From: Nymphaea colorata
Taxonomy: Eukaryota > Streptophyta > Magnoliopsida > Nymphaeales > Nymphaeaceae
Direction: 5' to 3'
Assembly: GCF_008831285.2 (NCBI RefSeq)
Contig: NC_045147.1
Location: 12,403,427 to 12,467,426, forward strand
Length of the DNA stretch: 64,000 nt
The notes under the pieces: generated by a model
What the model was told of the DNA's origin: nothing
What the model saw: the letters and a program-made list of their open reading frames with translations, nothing else
The model's database searches: none
Program-made: the position numbers and the translations under genes
Shown here: positions 59,463 through 64,000 of the stretch, one piece after another
Layout of the letters: each line of letters opens with the position of its first letter
How positions within the stretch are numbered: the first letter of the stretch is position 1

Positions 59463-59579
59463 ATGGCGGCGGTCCCATCTTTACGATATGAAATTGGAAG
59501 GAATCAGTCTTTCCGGCGGCGAGCTTCCTTTGATCCCCGGTCGACTCCCTCGGGAAAGTATTTTTTCCGATTCCTTTGA
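59463..59579 (+). CDS. Possible orphan first exon or 38-codon frame, unrecognised
   Basis: ATG at 59463 opens a GC-rich, Arg/Ser-rich frame (M-A-A-V-P-S-L-R-Y-E-I-G-R-N, then F-R-R-R-A-S-F-D-P-R-S) ending at TGA 59577-59579. A GT donor-like site follows G-K at about 59559. The composition contrasts with the AT-rich flanks. No continuation exon was found, so it may be a relic of a gene's 5' end. Confidence 0.2.
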   Translation: MAAVPSLRYEIGRNQSFRRRASFDPRSTPSGKYFFRFL

Positions 59580-60532
59580 ATCTTATAGTTCTAAGTGACT
59601 CCTTCAATCAAACTAATCAAAGACAGCTTTAAATTGCAGGAAAATCCAAGCCATATAGTAAATGCCAGTATTATAATGAGAGAGAGACAGAGGAAGAATT
59701 GTACCTATAATATTTATGGATTGAGGAAATCACATAAAGTATGAATGAACCTTCGAAACTATCGTTAACTTAATTAATATTTATGTATACACGACCCCAC
59801 ATGTGTTTCAATTTATGCATTTTGTAAATGTCATATATAAGATGAGACGAATAATCCTTATTTGCATTTAACTGGTATGCACATAAAATCAATAATCTCT
59901 ACTTAATAAGCACTAATGCCAACTATCAGAATATCGTAGGGGTTTGGTGTAGTGGGACAAGTTGTGATTTTCATTTGAGCAGCACTTGTTTGACTTAGAG
60001 GAAACTCCACTCTTAATACAATGACAAAATAAGAGGCTGCTCTTAAGGGGATTTTATTCTTCTATTAATTCAAAAATATTTTAAATTAACTTTTTAAATA
60101 CAATAAGAGTGGATACTGGATACGGGACAATATATTTATAACAACGGTTGCACGTAAAATAAGTAAGCGTCAAATCAAATGATACTTAATTAAATGCAAT
60201 ATAATAAGTGAATTGCAAATAAGGAAAGTTCGTGCGGGGTATTGAAATACAACGTTGCGGAGAAAGTAACACGAGGAGGAGGCCATTTTCGTTACATCCT
60301 CTTAATTTCCTGCACCATTTGGGCATTTGGCATTTCGTCGGGGCTCCTCTAAATAGCTGCCGTTCCTGGCTGGGCTTCCAGCCATCACAACTCGCTGACC
60401 TTCTGCGTTCCACAGTGCAGTGAAGATCTCTTCTTCCCGGTAATCCTTTCATACTTTTGGATCCGAAGATTGTTCTTGTTGTGGAAGATTTGTGTCGTGA
60501 TCTTCTGTTGTACTGTCTGCAGTGGAGCAGAA
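59580..60532. promoter_or_regulatory. Upstream region and 5' UTR of the cytochrome b5 gene
   Basis: AT-rich to about 60230, then GC-balanced. A TATA-like CTAAATAG lies near 60349. A possible 5' UTR intron runs from GT at 60440 to AG at 60522, ending ten bases before the start codon. These assignments are inferred from sequence signals only. Confidence 0.35.
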
Positions 60533-63500
60533 ATGGCTTCTGATGAGAAGGTTCACACTTTTGAGGAGGTCTCCAAGCACAATCTCACCAAGGATTGTTG
60601 GCTCATCATCGAGGGGAAGGTTGGGACTTGTTCTCGTCTGTTTTGTGGCCCGTATGCGTTTTTCTGTGTTGATGCTTTGTATTTGGTCGATCTGTGTTGG
60701 ATTTGGTCGATTTGCATGTTTTTTGGTTTTGAGTTCTAAGCCCAATATCTGATTCTCGCCTCTCGGTTTCGTGCTCATCTTTTTTGGTTGTTGAGATATA
60801 GTGGTATCAGTTTCTGTTTGGGATCACTGTATTGCTTATTTCTATTTAGATCATGAGTGCTTGGATTCCCTGGTTTTTTTGTTTTGGGTTTTGCTGGTTT
60901 ATGTTCCTGTTTGTGTGTTTCTGTGCGTTGTCGAGTTGTCCACATATATGTCCACCATGCAAAGCTGCCTCTTTTCCTGACCACCTGTTTGTGGCTAAAA
61001 CGATGCCTTCTTTCGATCAGATCTGCCCATGAAACAGGTTCACGGTAGTCTTAGTTACCCAACTTGTTACAAGCCTCTTCATCATCTGATGAAAAGCTTT
61101 GTGGGCATCAACTCACTTGAGGTTTTGCTGAAGCAGTAGCTTTTTCATGCATGGTTCTGTCCCCTAGATAGAAAAGCTGAAAGACCGTTTGGTGAATGGA
61201 TCTGCCTCAGCCTGACTGATGAACCTGTCGTAAATTAAGTAGAGGGCAATGTCAGAGATCCTGCCCCGCTGCTTAGTCCATGATCTTTTTTCAAGGCAGT
61301 AGCGGCTTTCTTTCGTTAACTAGCATTTAATTGTAACTTCTCACAACCGGGATTTTGCTTAGCAATTGTTGGTGGAGTTATATCTTCTACAGATGTCCAT
61401 TATCTCTTTCTCTTCCTTGGACCCTTTTCAGTCGGTCTTTTTCCTAATCCTTTTTGGTGTAGTCATGCAGAATAAATTGATTCTACTTGACGGATTACAA
61501 TTTTTAGTGCATTTGATTCCATTTGACGGATATGTAGCCGACACAGATTGCCTAGAATCGTTGTTCTTGTTGACTTCAAGCCCATGTTTTATTTCATTAT
61601 ATTGTACATTCTGCTCTTCCTTATTCTACTTAAGAAGAAGGATGATTGATTTGGATAAAGCTTTTGGTTTGATTCTTATATGAATGTACACTGCTGCTCT
61701 ACCTTAGTATTGATGGTTGTTACAGTGGTGAAACTACGCTTTGGCATTATCACACTAGAAATTTGTTGAAGCTCTCTTTGGTTTCTTTCCAAGTGAAAGT
61801 CAAACTGAAATTCATAGGCTACCTTTTCTATATTTGTTGCACATTCACGTGATCACTGCACATGTTCATGCACTTTCTATCATTTGTGGCAATTAGTTGT
61901 GAATAATGCAACATTCTTATGGTTACTTTGTTGCAGCATTATCTGTGATGTGATCCCTACTCGGTGGAACTTTTGCTTTGACTTTATTAATGATTAGGGT
62001 TAGTTTCAGGATGGCAATAAGAAAGAGAATTTTATAATTTCTTGATTATTTCCCAGAACGCACGAACAAGGACCATGACCGTCTTAATGACAAAAATATG
62101 TATTTCTCATCAAAGGATAATAATGTTAGGAGATGAAAAATTATAGTTGTGAAGATTGAGGACTTTTCAGCCTCTCATCTGTTGGAGGATATATTGAACC
62201 AATTGTTGTAAGAATCGGTAATACATGTATTGGCTATTGTGTTGCTGTATTGATCATTTTACGTTGTACTACTGTGACAAATATCAGCTTTTTAGAAAAA
62301 CAGACAAAAAATAGAAGAAACGTGAAAGAAATCACAATATTTTTTGCAAAAAAACACCAAATTTTAATATGGCAGGTTTTTCACATTCTTCCAAAATGAT
62401 ATGTTTCTTATATTTTATATTTTTTAGGTTTCTTTTTAGGATTATAATTTTTGTTTTGCTTTTTTGTCAATTTTTTTGTAAGAAAAATAGTAGAAAATTC
62501 AAATTTTAATAAATTTTTCTGTTAATTTTTTATATTTTTTATCCTGAGAAAAGTGAATTTCATGATTGATATCTGAGGAAAACCTTAATGGTATAAGCCC
62601 GAAAACAATGTTCACGATAATGCTTTGAGGCTGATAGTTGGAAAAGAAAAGTCAAGTTTTTGGCCAGAATTTTATGTTCATGTCGTTTGCCCCTTCATGG
62701 CAAATGCTCATTTCTTCTTAGAAAATTGAAATTTACTTCTACTGATGTGCTGTACATGTAACACCATTTCCATTGTCAATTTCACCTCAACATATTTCTT
62801 CCTTCCCTTTTGTCATGCAGAGGGAAAGCTAAACTTTCCATCTACCATGTCAAAAAGGGAGTGGCACAGAACTAGTTCCTTCACATTTGTGACCGTATCA
62901 TGGAAAACATTGTTTTGATACTACTTGGTTCTTTGGTTGTAAGGATTATTTGGATGGTGACACTGAAGTTGTGGCTGTAGTTTGATTTGGTTTCTCTGTA
63001 TTTAGAGACTGGGTGTGTCAATGCCTGTATTTACTTTAATAAGTTATACAGATCATTACATTTTAATTCATTTTTCAAATATTTATATATATTAATAGCC
63101 ATCTTTTTCCTTCTTCCTAGGTATATGACGTGACCTCGTTCATGGATGACCATCCTGGAGGAGACGAGGTCCTTCTATCTGCAACTGGTAGGCACCACAC
63201 TTCTTTTCATACTGAATAATCTGTACTCATCATTTTATTACATGTCAGGATACATGTGTGTGCTTGTGTAATTGGTGGCTGTTATGTTTATCTCTCTACT
63301 GCATCATCTTGTTTAACTTGTGGGTTCTTCTATTTGCTTCCAAATATTGTAAATGAGCCCCATGAATTTTGTTTTCGTAGTTTATTTGGTAAGTGCATAT
63401 AAATGATCTTTTTTTTTTTTTTTTTTTTACTTGTAAACTGACATTTGTAACTCAATACTCATCGATATGATGCTTATTAAAATTTTAGCGGTCAGGTTGT

Positions 63501-63941
63501 GTAAGGTGCTTCTTAAATGATTGAGTGCTAAACATGTAATGTGGTCACAGATAAAAGTCATCTTTTATATTTTTCTACTAGATACCATGTTATCGCCTTA
63601 TGGGAAATAGACACAAAACTGTTACCCTTGGACAAGGTTTTTGTCATGTACACAATATGTAGGCTAAGTGTACCCTCCCTTCTTTTGCAGGGAAAGATGC
63701 AACAAATGATTTTGAAGATGTTGGTCATAGCAAGGCTGCGAGGGATATGATGGCCAAGTACTGTATAGGCAAGATTGATGTCTCAACTATCCCCTTGAAA
63801 CGCACATACGTTCCAGCCAAGCAGGCACCTTACAACCCTGATAAGACACCTGAGTTTGTGATCAAGATTTTGCAGTTCCTGGTGCCATTGTTGATTTTGG
63901 CATTGGCTGTTGCAGTAAGATATTACACCAAGAGCAGCTGA
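60533..63941 (+). CDS. Cytochrome b5, ER tail-anchored, 3 exons, 134 aa
   Basis: Exons 60533-60619, 63121-63187 and 63691-63941 (stop TGA) join in frame to 134 residues, the usual length of plant cytochrome b5. The haem fold is complete: W-L-I-I-E-G-K then V-Y-D-V-T-S-F, the H-P-G-G loop with haem ligand His40, and the second ligand His64 in V-G-H-S-K-A-A-R. A linker rich in Pro and Lys leads to a C-terminal hydrophobic anchor (about residues 109-126) and a short R-Y-Y-T-K-S-S tail, as in tail-anchored ER proteins. It passes electrons from NADH-cytochrome b5 reductase to fatty-acid desaturases, hydroxylases and some P450s. Intron 1 is 2.5 kb, much longer than intron 2. The 3' UTR runs on to the window end. 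Which plant paralogue it is cannot be told. Confidence 0.95.
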
Positions 63942-64000
63942 ATGTGTTCCCTGCAGATTTTTTTTTCTTTTTCACTATAAATGACCTGTTAGAATTTTCT

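Noticed and set aside
1-64000. Search for a novel defence or biosynthetic cluster
   Set aside because: The genes present are unrelated, well-known plant families separated by repeats; nothing suggests a coordinated system.

Overview
This is a 64 kb piece of nuclear DNA from a flowering plant. The evidence is spliced genes of plant-specific families (a TAC1-type IGT gene, an S40 senescence regulator, an HLB1-like TPR gene, a chloroplast DUF4079 gene, an ER cytochrome b5), large AT-rich introns and spacers, many (TA)n microsatellites, and plant LTR retrotransposons primed from initiator tRNA-Met. The species cannot be told from the sequence.

Layout from left to right. 1-4222: a small MITE-like element, then a four-exon plus-strand gene for a chloroplast DUF4079 membrane protein, one intron of which appears to be GC-AG. 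5993-10947: a young, almost complete Ty1/copia retrotransposon on the minus strand, with 369-bp LTRs differing at 2 positions, 5-bp target duplications, PBS and PPT, and one in-frame stop in pol. 11395-13950: wreckage of Ty3/gypsy-type elements. 13950-17867: no gene seen. 17868-18581: a single-exon S40/DUF584 gene on the minus strand with a G-box upstream. 18830-29432: repeat-rich spacer holding a 1.7-kb PIF/Harbinger-like non-autonomous transposon, a MITE and several short tandem duplications. 29433-38815: a 14-exon minus-strand gene for an HLB1-like TPR protein (529 residues predicted). 39100-46934: mostly empty. 46935-50720: a TAC1-type gene on the plus strand, with the IGT family's six-base first exon. 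50721-60532: mostly empty spacer with repeats. 60533-63941: a complete three-exon cytochrome b5 gene.

The genes do not form a pathway or operon; they are independent housekeeping or developmental genes separated by repeats. Exon borders were assigned by hand from reading frame, splice dinucleotides and remembered family structure, not from transcripts. I found no convincing novel biological system. The most interesting points are the copia element whose pol frame runs into a promoter minisatellite, the GC-AG intron, the six-base exon of the TAC1-type gene, and a possible zero-length recursive splice site in the HLB1-like gene.
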